Source: a virus. From it: 64,000 nt of DNA. The notes below the pieces were generated by a model that saw only the letters and a program-made list of their open reading frames with translations, had not been told where the DNA came from and did no database searches. The stretch lies in the IMG/VR virus record IMGVR_UViG_3300032242_002041, positions 124,001 through 188,000 of that record, one strand, 5' to 3'. Shown in pieces: positions 47,535 to 55,718 of the stretch (position 1 is the stretch's first letter; the number at the start of each line of letters is the position of its first letter). The position numbers were made by a program, and so were the translations under genes.

Positions 47535-48050
47535 TTAGTCTTCGTAAGTAGCTGAATTAGCACCATGTTCAAACACTTCTACAGATTTAATCCTAACTGT
47601 TGGATTGATCGGATAACGCATGTCGCCACTAGCCAACAGTTCAGCCATTTTGTTATAGGCCAGTTTGGCAAACATTTCACAGCCTACTCCGGGCACAATG
47701 CGCAGATCACACAAGGCACCGCGTTCATACGGCAACTTGCTTAGATGATTTTTGCTGTCAACATTTACAATTTCGTTCATGTGTTTGAAAAAATCTAACA
47801 TTGGATCGTCTTCGGCCACGACCAAAGTATGATCAAACATATAGTCTGCCCATGCTTTGAATTCTTTCAAACCACCAAAGTCCATACACCAGTTTTTGTC
47901 ATCTAGTGTATCACATTCAAAGATTAATTTGATACCAATTGAGTATCCGTGAAGTGTTGAGCAGTGACTATGAGTCGCTCTCCACTGTCTAAAACAGCAT
48001 GAAAGTCCGCGATCGTTGCCGTAAGTTTTTGTTGAATAGTACTTTGCCAT
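47535..48050 (-). CDS. queD: 6-carboxytetrahydropterin synthase QueD
   Basis: 171 residues. CCFRQWRATHSHCSTLHGYSIGIKLIFE (Cys and the zinc His residues, LHGY), WCMDFGGLKEFKAWADYMFDHTLVV (DFGxLK and DHxL) and VFEHGAN near the C-terminus (catalytic E-x-x-x region). It turns dihydroneopterin triphosphate (from FolE) into 6-carboxytetrahydropterin for QueE. Slightly longer than bacterial QueD because of insertions. Own promoter at 48069-48097 and AGGAG ribosome site. Confidence 0.88.
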   Translation of the reverse strand: MAKYYSTKTYGNDRGLSCCFRQWRATHSHCSTLHGYSIGIKLIFECDTLDDKNWCMDFGGLKEFKAWADYMFDHTLVVAEDDPMLDFFKHMNEIVNVDSKNHLSKLPYERGALCDLRIVPGVGCEMFAKLAYNKMAELLASGDMRYPINPTVRIKSVEVFEHGANSATYED

Positions 48051-48068
48051 TTGTTTCTCCTATGTTAG

Positions 48069-48097
48069 ATTATAGCATAGGCGGCAGAGTTTGTAAA
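48069..48097 (-). promoter_or_regulatory. Sigma70-type promoter of queD
   Basis: TTTACA (48092-48097), 17-bp spacer, TATAAT (48069-48074). Confidence 0.85.
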
Positions 48098-48126
48098 GCG
48101 GGAGTGACGCCAAGACCGCTGTGAAT

Positions 48127-48288
48127 CTATTTATTATCGCTGTTTGGTGCTTCTGGTTTTGTTGATGGCATTACCTTATCTATAGCAGGATTGATATAGG
48201 GTTCTACCACAGTTTTTTGGGCAGTGCCCCAACCAATGGCAGAGAAGAAGCCAATTACTATCCAGGTTCCAATCAATTCAATGATCAT
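48127..48288 (-). CDS. Small membrane protein (53 aa)
   Basis: Starts MIIELIGTWIVIGFFSAIGW, a single hydrophobic segment, then QKTVVEPYINPAIDKVMPSTKP, a Pro-rich soluble tail. ATG overlaps the HIT gene's TGA (ATGA). Short tail-anchored or N-anchored peptide; unknown role. Confidence 0.65.
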   Translation of the reverse strand: MIIELIGTWIVIGFFSAIGWGTAQKTVVEPYINPAIDKVMPSTKPEAPNSDNK

Positions 48289-48653
48289 TTTTTATAATTA
48301 CCTTTACCCGGTATTGTATTTCGTACACCGCCCACCGGATCCTCGACATCACCCGTTCTGCGTGGAATAAGATGAATATGGGGATACATAACAGTCTGTC
48401 CAGCAGCCGTGCCACTGTTATACCCAATGTTGAAACCATCGCATTCTCCTTGTTCAACCATGTGATTACCATCGGCTAGTGCTTGTTCCATGGCCTGCAC
48501 AATCCAATTTGGATTGTCATGTTTGGGAACATATAATCTATGACCCGGAGTACACGGATACCGGTCTAGGAATACTGCAACCAATGGACGTTCTTTGATC
48601 TTTTCAGTCCATGGTGCTATTCCGGCTTGTTGTGCTTCTAGTAGTGTTGTCAT
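48285..48653 (-). CDS. HIT-family nucleotide hydrolase/transferase
   Basis: 122 residues. RPLVAVFLDRYPCTPGHRLYVPKHDNPN (the HIT N-terminal sheet), GFNIGYNSGTAAGQTVMYPHIHLIPRRTGD with the HIT triad region (HxHxx; the third His position is taken by an Arg-containing loop). HIT proteins cleave dinucleoside polyphosphates or AMP-linked substrates. Could recycle nucleotides in the modification pathways. Confidence 0.8.
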   Translation of the reverse strand: MTTLLEAQQAGIAPWTEKIKERPLVAVFLDRYPCTPGHRLYVPKHDNPNWIVQAMEQALADGNHMVEQGECDGFNIGYNSGTAAGQTVMYPHIHLIPRRTGDVEDPVGGVRNTIPGKGNYKK

Positions 48654-48654
48654 T

Positions 48655-51306
48655 TTAATCTATCCAAAATCTAAGTTCGTGCATTAGTCGATATTGATTC
48701 TGCTGGGTTCCCATAACACTGAAACGATACATGGTCTTTTTATCAATCATGTTAGTGTATAATGCTCTAACATACGCTGTAGTTTGATTCTGTATTGCTA
48801 GTTTTTTGTTAGTGTACACTATATTGCCGCTGTTGTCAACACCAGTCGGCATCTTTGCCTCCACATTGCCTGATAATACCACAGGCTTGACACCAGCATA
48901 TACTCCAAGATCACCAAACTGATCTTCGGTATAACGATATCCGGTTTCAGCCCAAGCACCGACTATGTTATTAACCTTGGTTATTAATCCTGGAGTAATG
49001 TTGGTTGTAACGTGCATCAAGCTGGCCTGTGTGCTAAAGCCACCATCTCGGTAAGTGGCCACATTGTCTAGGATGCCTGAATTGGTAACAGTGCCCCAAG
49101 CACCACCAAACGCCATCCAGGGATTGGTGTTTAGGTTGGTAAACTGAGCACCATAGGTAAACTTACCGTTTTTATAAATTTCTGGAATACCTACAGAGTA
49201 TTGTGTGGGCTTTTGTAGCATTCCAGGTCCTTGATCGTTACCAAAAAATGCATTACGATTTTCTGTAGCAACACGCATATTGCCATAGGTTACTGGTGTG
49301 CCATTAACCAGATATTCTGCGTGGCTAGTTAAATTGTATTGATCAGTGTGTTCAGTGTTATAACCAAAACTATTCATGCCTGACACATTCATAAATTTAA
49401 GGTTGGTTGTAAACCCACGACCTACACTGTCAGTGACCAATGTATCGCTATCATCAAGCCCTAGACCCATTACGTATCCACGTATTGGTGCAAATCCTTT
49501 GCCACCACTTAGTGGTATTGACATATCGCCCACGGGCTGAAATACTTTAGTCGTGTCTAGTAAATTAAAACCAAAATAGTTAGTTGAGCTGGCTGCCAGC
49601 ACGGTGTTGACTTGTGCATTACTCATCCACGGCCATACCTGTTTAATCGCCGTAACAGTTGCCTGAGTAGTGGTACTGGCCGTGTCTCCTAATTTGCTGA
49701 GATAGATAGCTTTTTGTTGTGTACCATTGCCGCTATAACTGATTGCTGTAGCAAGATACATGCTATTATCTGGCCCTTTAACAAACACAATACCATTGGC
49801 ACCGCCGGCTGCACTGGCATTAATTGCCTTTTCAAGAGCCACCGATTGTCCTACAAAAGCATCAATGATGGCGGCATAGCTGGCCACATATTTGTTTTCT
49901 TTAGTGTGTATTAATACTTGTGCGCCGGTAGTACTTCCCCAACCAGTTGCGGCTAATACGATGTCAGTTAACCCGTCGCCGTTAACGTCTACAAGTTTAG
50001 GATTATAGTTTGCAGAAGTTTTAGTATCATACCCAACCAGGGTAGTATCAGTAACATCTATAAATGTGCCACCACCTTTGTTTTTTAAGAATTGTATCTC
50101 ACTGAAGTCAGGCCATGCTCCATTAGTAAACCAAGGTCTACTAAAAATAACAGCACTAGTTAATCCAGAGTTGTCAAAGTCAAACGCTAACGCTCTATAA
50201 TCGGTCGCTCCGCTAAAACCGTAACTATCCCATTTAGGTAAAAAGAATCTTGAGCCTGGCAAAGTACTGATCTTGGTTATTTCAAAGTCTAGTGTGCCGC
50301 GATTGGTGTCGGTCATAGCCCAGCTATATAAATTTGTGCTACAAGTTTTGCAACTAGTTACTCCAGAGTCTGTTAGAATAACCGTACTAGTGCCGTTGCC
50401 CATAAAATCAGCAATAGCTACTGAAGCAGCAGATCCACCATAATCCAGCCCCGACACAGTATGAGCAACAAAATTATTAGTACGCGAACCAAATACAACC
50501 TTACTACCTGTTGTAAAGATATCGTCAATGCCATCACCGTTGATGTCGTAGACTGCACTGTCATGACCATTAATACCGAGTCCTAAATCAACTCTAGTAA
50601 AACTTGAACCGTTATTAAGAAATAACCAACCAGATCCAATATTAGCACCATTATCTGTATTTGGTGAAACGTACATACTTTTTCTTCCACTACCATTAAA
50701 GTCACCAAACTTTACACTAGGTTCTGTACCTAAAATTACATTATCCGTTCCTGTGAACCATTTACTAGTTTTGTTTACTAACTGACCGTTTTCCCAATCA
50801 AAAATGTTCAAATTATATGTAGGATAACTACCGCCATTGGTTGTACCAGAGCGACCTGCTGTAACAAGTTGTTGACCCGTTCCGGCAAGATTTTCAGCGT
50901 ATAATGCACTTGAATCGTATTCGTACACTGCACTATTAATCGGAGTAACTGATCCAACACGAACCGGCGTGGCATATGGAACATAGGTATTTGTGGGTGT
51001 AGTGGTTGTGGGTGTAGTAGTGGGTGTAGTGGTTGTGGGTGTAGTGGTTGTAGTGGGTGCGGTAGTGGGTGTAGTGGTTGTAGTGGTTGTGGGTGTAGTA
51101 GTGGGTGTAGTGGTTGTGGGTGTAGTAGTGGGTGTAGTAGTAGGTGTGGTGGTTGTGGGTGTAGTAGTGGGTGTAGTAGTAGGTGTGGTAGGACCTGTAC
51201 CTTGGGTAGGGGGCGCAGATGTACCTGGATTGTTTGCGCCTCCACCGCCGCCAGCACAAGCTACTAATTGTAGTACTACTGTTGCTAAAAGCAAAATCCG
51301 TTTCAT
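48655..51306 (-). CDS. Surface lipoprotein with Thr/Pro stalk and FG-GAP/VCBS repeats
   Basis: 883 residues from ATG 51306. Lipoprotein signal MKRILLLATVVLQLVACAG with lipobox LVAC (Cys about 17). Then a Thr/Pro-only stalk of roughly 65 residues (about 35-105, TTTPTTTPTT-type), like a mucin. The rest carries FG-GAP/VCBS-like calcium loops: SVKFGDFNGSGRKSMYVS, YDINGDGIDDIFTTG, AIADFMGNGTSTVILTD, VDVNGDGLTDIVLAA. This gives a beta-propeller-type fold. Such a protein would sit on the outer membrane and could shield or alter the cell surface. I know of no phage lipoprotein of this type. Promoter at 51338-51366. Confidence 0.75.
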   Translation of the reverse strand: MKRILLLATVVLQLVACAGGGGGANNPGTSAPPTQGTGPTTPTTTPTTTPTTTTPTTTPTTTPTTTTPTTTPTTTTTTTPTTAPTTTTTPTTTTPTTTPTTTTPTNTYVPYATPVRVGSVTPINSAVYEYDSSALYAENLAGTGQQLVTAGRSGTTNGGSYPTYNLNIFDWENGQLVNKTSKWFTGTDNVILGTEPSVKFGDFNGSGRKSMYVSPNTDNGANIGSGWLFLNNGSSFTRVDLGLGINGHDSAVYDINGDGIDDIFTTGSKVVFGSRTNNFVAHTVSGLDYGGSAASVAIADFMGNGTSTVILTDSGVTSCKTCSTNLYSWAMTDTNRGTLDFEITKISTLPGSRFFLPKWDSYGFSGATDYRALAFDFDNSGLTSAVIFSRPWFTNGAWPDFSEIQFLKNKGGGTFIDVTDTTLVGYDTKTSANYNPKLVDVNGDGLTDIVLAATGWGSTTGAQVLIHTKENKYVASYAAIIDAFVGQSVALEKAINASAAGGANGIVFVKGPDNSMYLATAISYSGNGTQQKAIYLSKLGDTASTTTQATVTAIKQVWPWMSNAQVNTVLAASSTNYFGFNLLDTTKVFQPVGDMSIPLSGGKGFAPIRGYVMGLGLDDSDTLVTDSVGRGFTTNLKFMNVSGMNSFGYNTEHTDQYNLTSHAEYLVNGTPVTYGNMRVATENRNAFFGNDQGPGMLQKPTQYSVGIPEIYKNGKFTYGAQFTNLNTNPWMAFGGAWGTVTNSGILDNVATYRDGGFSTQASLMHVTTNITPGLITKVNNIVGAWAETGYRYTEDQFGDLGVYAGVKPVVLSGNVEAKMPTGVDNSGNIVYTNKKLAIQNQTTAYVRALYTNMIDKKTMYRFSVMGTQQNQYRLMHELRFWID
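50993..51190 (-). repeat. Degenerate GT/GGTGTAGTAGTG-type tandem repeat (Thr/Pro stalk coding)
   Basis: Imperfect repeats of 9, 12 and 15 bases built from ggtgtagtagtg and gtggttgtg units code for the Thr/Pro stalk of the lipoprotein. Repeat number probably varies between strains. Confidence 0.9.
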
Positions 51307-51337
51307 TGTATAACCTAGATTAATTAACAATACTAGT

Positions 51338-51366
51338 ATTATACAAGAAACGGATTTTCAGGTCAA
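51338..51366 (-). promoter_or_regulatory. Sigma70-type promoter of the lipoprotein gene
   Basis: TTGACC (51361-51366), 17-bp spacer, TATAAT (51338-51343). Confidence 0.9.
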
Positions 51367-51396
51367 ACGGTAAATCTGTAGCTTTTTTACAACGGT

Positions 51397-52203
51397 TTAT
51401 CTAGGCGCAAAGTCCTGTTGTAGTTTAATATTATCCATAAATTCTTTTTTAGTTCCAGGATCTGTATTAAACGCACCTTTAAGTACTGTAGTCTGTGTTA
51501 GACTACTGTGCGCCATAATGCCTCGGTTTTCGCAACAACCGTGTGTAGCTTGAATATAAACTCCAACATTCTCACTGTCGGTTGCCCGCATTATTTCTCT
51601 CGCGATGTCATTGCATAGCTCTTCTTGCAAAGTACCACGCCTAGCGCACCACTGAGCTATCCTAGTATATTTGCTAAGACCAATGAGTTTATTTGCGGCA
51701 ATAATACCAATATAAGCAACACCACTGACAGGTTGATGGTGATGACTACACATGCTACGGAGCTCACTACGAACCACAAGCATACCTTCGTAACGATCCG
51801 CTGAGTCATTTGGAAAAGCTGTTGCATCTGGTGCTGGATCATATCGACCTCCCATAATTTCGTTATAATACATTTTAGCTAGACGTCTAGCGGTACCTTT
51901 ACTGTTAGGATCATTTTCACGATCAATTAATAGTGTGTCCAGTACCTGTTCAAATGCCACCGTGGCTTCATTGATTAGTTGTTCTTTATCACCTTCATGT
52001 AAATAATCACTGATATTATCGCCTGCCCAGAAACGCTTCTTATCACGTTTCATCTTAAAGCGGATAGCATCGGCTAAATTTGCTTCTTTATAGCCCTTAT
52101 CGTCCATGCCAACATCTTCATAGCCTGGGTGATACGGTGCTTCTTCTACTAATTTAGAATTAGCCAATGCGTTTTTTAAGTCTTCTGATGTAAATGTTGT
52201 CAA
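51397..52203 (-). CDS. folE: GTP cyclohydrolase I (FolE)
   Basis: 268 residues, slightly longer than the family norm because of an N-terminal extension. VVRSELRSMCSHHHQPVSGVAYIGII holds the zinc Cys and HHH-type site (SMCSHHHxP), KLIGLSKYTRIAQWCARRGTLQEELCNDI is the family signature, and ATHGCCENRGI carries a conserved Cys/His pair. It converts GTP to dihydroneopterin triphosphate, the entry to 7-deazaguanines and folate. First of four deazaguanine-route genes in the window. Promoter at 52251-52279. Confidence 0.9.
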   Translation of the reverse strand: MTTFTSEDLKNALANSKLVEEAPYHPGYEDVGMDDKGYKEANLADAIRFKMKRDKKRFWAGDNISDYLHEGDKEQLINEATVAFEQVLDTLLIDRENDPNSKGTARRLAKMYYNEIMGGRYDPAPDATAFPNDSADRYEGMLVVRSELRSMCSHHHQPVSGVAYIGIIAANKLIGLSKYTRIAQWCARRGTLQEELCNDIAREIMRATDSENVGVYIQATHGCCENRGIMAHSSLTQTTVLKGAFNTDPGTKKEFMDNIKLQQDFAPR

Positions 52204-52250
52204 TTCTTTTTCTCCGAGTTATAGGGTCGTGGATGACCAGTCTTGTTACT

Positions 52251-52279
52251 ATTGTAACAGTTATTTAGACCGTTGTCTA
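52251..52279 (-). promoter_or_regulatory. Sigma70-like promoter of folE
   Basis: TAGACA (52274-52279), 17-bp spacer, TACAAT (52251-52256). Weaker -35 than most here but the same spacing. Confidence 0.7.
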
Positions 52280-52283
52280 CAAG

Positions 52284-52877
52284 TTAATCAATTATTTTAA
52301 TTTTTCGGCAATCTGGATATGCTATGAATTTAGGCGCTTCGTTAACCAGTGGCAGTAATTGACTTCCTAATTCTGCTTCTTCCGTTGTGGGTTTATAGTG
52401 ATAACCTACGTGGAACACTTCTTGTGCTTGCCAGGGCACAATCCTCAGGTCACGACCATCATAGCGTTGAGCCAACATTACCTTGTAGGCCACAGGATCA
52501 TCTAGCAAGATAGCACCACAGCGACCAATCTCTAATGGCTTGGTGCGCCCAAAACTTACACAAGTTAATGTGCCAGGACGATACATGTTGCGCTCTAATC
52601 TGCGAGCACTATCCCAAATCCTAGTAAATTCAAATTTATATTCACCAATCCATTCTTGTCTGTTTGGGTGTTCGTGATAACTGTACTTGATACCCAGCTT
52701 GTGCATGGTCATAGGCACACTCAAATATGTAAAAGGAGTAAAACAAGTTTCTTTTACACGGTCGTATCTCATACATAATTCAATAGCATGAGTACAACAG
52801 TCAGTCATTACAGTATAAGGAGCACCTGTGTACTCGGCTAACTCTTGTTCAAATTTTAGTATACTGTCAAAGCTCAT
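52284..52877 (-). CDS. Short DegT/DnrJ-type aminotransferase-like protein
   Basis: 197 residues, about half the usual 370-390. The N-terminal part ELAEYTGAPYTVMTDCCTHAIELCM and CFTPFTYLSVPMTMHKLGIKY keep the family fold, and VSFGRTKPLEIGRCGAILLDD retains the PLP Lys region. The small C-terminal domain is reduced. It may be a trimmed phage version or a fragment that pairs with another protein. ATGA overlap with galE. Confidence 0.65.
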   Translation of the reverse strand: MSFDSILKFEQELAEYTGAPYTVMTDCCTHAIELCMRYDRVKETCFTPFTYLSVPMTMHKLGIKYSYHEHPNRQEWIGEYKFEFTRIWDSARRLERNMYRPGTLTCVSFGRTKPLEIGRCGAILLDDPVAYKVMLAQRYDGRDLRIVPWQAQEVFHVGYHYKPTTEEAELGSQLLPLVNEAPKFIAYPDCRKIKIID

Positions 52878-53824
52878 TGATTATACCACTTCCATACATG
52901 GTTAATTATATCTGTCATAACAAATTTTGGTTGCCAGCCACTGACCTTTGTAAACTTGCCAGCATCAGCTGTTAGAATAGCTGGGTCACCTTCGCGCTTT
53001 GGTCCATGTAACATGGGAATATTAACGCCGGTAATCTGTGCAGACGCACGAACAATTTCAAGATTACTATATCCAGTGTTAGTACCGAGATTATAGATGT
53101 CGCTAGGAATAGTTCGATCCATTGCCAAGATATGTGCCTCGGCCAAGTCTTCCACGTGAATATAATCACGAATACAAGTGCCATCTGGTGTAGGATAATT
53201 AGTTCCATACAAAGTAAAATCTTGTTTGTTTTTAACTGATTCTAATACTCGAGCAATAATATGTGTTGCACCTGCGGCTTGTCCATGCCGGGCTAGGCTA
53301 TCTGCACCACACGCATTAAAATAACGAAAACTCACATAGTCTAAACCATAAGCACGATGATAACTGGCCAACATCCAATCAATCATCAACTTGCTTTCGC
53401 CATACGGGCTGATCGGTTCTTTGGGATCAATTTCCTGCACAGGAGTTATGACGGGATTGCCGTAGGTTGCAGCACTGCTACTAAAAATAAATCTAACTTG
53501 TTTATCGTGATTCCTAATCAAATAGTCTAGTAGGATTTTAGTTTTGATAAAATTGTTGTTGTAGTACTCTTGAGGATCTTGCATACTAGGACCAACTAAG
53601 CTGGTACCAGCACAATGAATAACAGCGTCTGGACAAAATCGCTTGATAGCATCCAGCCCTAGCTCAGCTGCAAAGTCTCCAGTATGCCACTGGCACGGAA
53701 CAGGAATCAAGTTACCAGGAGGCATTACCCGATCAATCGCTAATACATCGTGCCCGTCATCCACTAATTTTAATAATGTTTCCCCGCCAATGAATCCAGC
53801 AGCACCAGTGACTACTACTTTCAT
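52874..53824 (-). CDS. galE: UDP-glucose 4-epimerase (GalE-like)
   Basis: 316 residues. VTGAAGFIGGETLLKL (GxxGxxG), VIHCAGTSLVGPS, IFSSSAATYGNP (Ser/Thr proton shuttle) and SPYGESKLMIDWM (YxxxK). RYFNACGADSLARHG and GTCIRDYIHVEDLAEAHILAM match GalE. It swaps UDP-Glc/UDP-Gal or the GlcNAc forms using bound NAD+. In a block with glycosyltransferase and DegT-like genes. Confidence 0.85.
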   Translation of the reverse strand: MKVVVTGAAGFIGGETLLKLVDDGHDVLAIDRVMPPGNLIPVPCQWHTGDFAAELGLDAIKRFCPDAVIHCAGTSLVGPSMQDPQEYYNNNFIKTKILLDYLIRNHDKQVRFIFSSSAATYGNPVITPVQEIDPKEPISPYGESKLMIDWMLASYHRAYGLDYVSFRYFNACGADSLARHGQAAGATHIIARVLESVKNKQDFTLYGTNYPTPDGTCIRDYIHVEDLAEAHILAMDRTIPSDIYNLGTNTGYSNLEIVRASAQITGVNIPMLHGPKREGDPAILTADAGKFTKVSGWQPKFVMTDIINHVWKWYNQ

Positions 53825-55026
53825 CCTTCAATTTTCCTTACGTGATACTTGGCTTGGCTTACATGATCGCGATAACGATTGCCTGCACGATTCCACTGTT
53901 CACCGTTACCTTCTAAGATGTCCACAATACGATCCACAGTGCCATCAGTCCAGTCACTGATCAGGCCTGTATTGTGATGTAATTCACCTAACAAGTTTTC
54001 TAACTTGTGATAAGCGTCATCAATGCTCCAAGGAACATATAACCTGTTAGGATCGTCAGCAAAAGTTTCAGGGAAACTGCGATAAGCAGGATAAAGCACA
54101 TTAGAGCCAAGTGTGTCTGCTTCCGAGACGGTGTTGCTGACCCAGTCTTGTAAAGCACAATTAAACAATACCCGAGTATCATTGAGCAAATTATAGTAAT
54201 CATTTTTCTTTAAGTTTTCATAGATTGTAAGTTTACCTTCGCTTTGCAAAACTCTTGCTCTAGTTACATATTCTGAATTATTACTACGCAATGGACCACC
54301 TTGGAATATGGCAAATTCAATATCTTTATGACGACCTTGGCTATAGTACATGTCAATCAAATCCATAAAGAAACCTGGTTGTTTCTCTTGGTCAAATCTA
54401 GCTGCAAACCCCACTCGGATCTTACGTTCATTAAATGGTTTAATATTTTGAGCGCCACCAATGCGTTCTAGCACCTCTTCTTTGCCAAAAGCAAGTCCAG
54501 AGATATTGTAGATTGGAGCCGACCAACCTGCAATACGCATATGAGCCACCATCTCTTCGTTAGTGGCCAACACACCTGTTACGAACTCATTGACCATCTT
54601 CTCATATAAGTCCATCCACTTGGCCATACCCCAGACATGAACAAAGTCGTCTGGATCAATTGCTTGTGCCAGACAACGCACAAAGACCTTAGGACGTTGC
54701 TCCGCTGGAATTTGATCCATAATGTATGGCAACGATTCGATGCCTGGCTGGAACATGTCTTCAAAGTAGATAACGTCTTCACTAGTTACATCACCGTTAC
54801 GCATCATTTGAACCAAGTTCATCATTTGACTCATGCCAAAGTAACTGCGACCGTGTGCGTCTAGCACCTGTCCAACACTAATACTTTGCGTGTTGTCAAT
54901 AGTATTGCCAGGAACATAGACTACATCTAGTCCACGACGATCAAATACACGCCGATTCCATTCTGTAAGTTGTAGAGTGTAGCGAGCCTCATATGACTCC
55001 AAGCCCATATAGAATAATTTACGCAC
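53821..55026 (-). CDS. GT-B (family 4-like) glycosyltransferase
   Basis: 401 residues started at GTG 55026 (VRKLFYMGLESYEARYTLQL), which overlaps the TAA of the small gene at 55019 by 8 bases; the frame extends to 55167 inside that gene. Later MVNEFVTGVLATNEEMVAHMRIAGW and IRVGFAARFDQEKQPGFFMDLIDM (start of the C-terminal GT-B domain), TRVLFNCALQDWVSNTVSEADTLG (E-x7-E-type donor motif). Likely adds a sugar to a surface or DNA acceptor; which one is open. Confidence 0.72.
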   Translation of the reverse strand: MRKLFYMGLESYEARYTLQLTEWNRRVFDRRGLDVVYVPGNTIDNTQSISVGQVLDAHGRSYFGMSQMMNLVQMMRNGDVTSEDVIYFEDMFQPGIESLPYIMDQIPAEQRPKVFVRCLAQAIDPDDFVHVWGMAKWMDLYEKMVNEFVTGVLATNEEMVAHMRIAGWSAPIYNISGLAFGKEEVLERIGGAQNIKPFNERKIRVGFAARFDQEKQPGFFMDLIDMYYSQGRHKDIEFAIFQGGPLRSNNSEYVTRARVLQSEGKLTIYENLKKNDYYNLLNDTRVLFNCALQDWVSNTVSEADTLGSNVLYPAYRSFPETFADDPNRLYVPWSIDDAYHKLENLLGELHHNTGLISDWTDGTVDRIVDILEGNGEQWNRAGNRYRDHVSQAKYHVRKIEG

Positions 55027-55246
55027 GGCGATATCCTGAGAATCTACGAGTATCTTCTTCCCACATGTTTTTGGCATTCTTGCCTTGAGTAAATTTGTTA
55101 TACTGTTGCCAGGCATAAGAACGGAAGTTGTAGAGATCTTCTTCTCTATAACGGTATCCGTAGTCACGACAGAATTCCAAGTAGTTTGACAAATCTTCTA
55201 ATGCTTGAAGAGCTCTTGGGTTTACACGATGTTGGGGTTTGCCCAT
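55019..55246 (-). CDS. Conserved small phage protein (75 aa)
   Basis: Starts MGKPQHRVNPRALQALEDLSNYLEF, with CRDYGYRYREEDLYNFRSYAWQQYNKF. I recognise this arrangement from T4-like marine phages, where it is uncharacterised. AAAGGAAC ribosome site. Basic and helix-rich, so possibly nucleic-acid- or protein-binding. Confidence 0.75.
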   Translation of the reverse strand: MGKPQHRVNPRALQALEDLSNYLEFCRDYGYRYREEDLYNFRSYAWQQYNKFTQGKNAKNMWEEDTRRFSGYRRA

Positions 55247-55256
55247 GATAGTTCCT

Positions 55257-55718
55257 TTAAATTACAGTTGATTGTGTTGGACGAGTAAGATTATAACTAA
55301 TGGAGCATCCGTTCTCGCCGTCTTCGGATACTTCAATTACTACAGCACGACCGGGATAGCGTTCGGCTATCTTTAAATATAAATCATCGGCAATCATTTC
55401 ACATGATTTCCAGTCTAGTTCTAAAACGGGATTCGAAACAATTCCGTTATTGGAATAGAGATTTTCAAGCCACCGTTTGAATTGGATGAATTCGATATCT
55501 CTGTCGTTATGGAAGACATCGATTGACACCCGGAAATGAAAGATATGGCGATGAGGACTGGCCAAAAACGATACATCATATTCTCCTGCTGTGCATAATG
55601 CTGGGTCTGTTGCAGCCGCTGGATAGCGATGAATGCCTTCCTTACGGAATGTAACCCAAATTTGTCTCTGGGCTGCCGCTTTAATGCGTTCAATAGTTTC
55701 GCGTTCTTGTTGTATCAT
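55257..55718 (-). CDS. Second QueD-like T-fold protein
   Basis: 153 residues. HRHIFHFRVSIDVFHNDRDIEFIQFKRWLENLY corresponds to the QueD/PTPS H-x-H-N-F ... D-F-x-x-L/F-K region, ELDWKSCEMIADDLYLKIAERYP to the helix before the active-site Glu, and VVIEVSEDGENGCSISY to the E-x(n) substrate end. Catalytic Cys and part of the zinc His set are replaced, so it is probably not a working QueD. It could bind a pterin or deazaguanine, or act as a scaffold. ATGA overlap with a radical SAM gene. Confidence 0.6.
   Translation of the reverse strand: MIQQERETIERIKAAAQRQIWVTFRKEGIHRYPAAATDPALCTAGEYDVSFLASPHRHIFHFRVSIDVFHNDRDIEFIQFKRWLENLYSNNGIVSNPVLELDWKSCEMIADDLYLKIAERYPGRAVVIEVSEDGENGCSISYNLTRPTQSTVI

Noticed and set aside
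50993-51190. CRISPR-like array.
   Set aside because: Repeats are short, adjacent and coding for Thr/Pro, with no spacers.
50808-51313. Three long overlapping frames rich in Val/Gly, Leu/Pro or Tyr/His opposite or within the lipoprotein stalk.
   Set aside because: They are shadows of the Thr/Pro repeat in other frames, low-complexity, with no start context; the lipoprotein frame has a signal peptide, promoter and stop.
53821-55167. Glycosyltransferase start at 55167.
   Set aside because: Would overlap the conserved small gene at 55019-55246 by about 150 bases; GTG 55026 fits the 8-base overlap pattern seen elsewhere.
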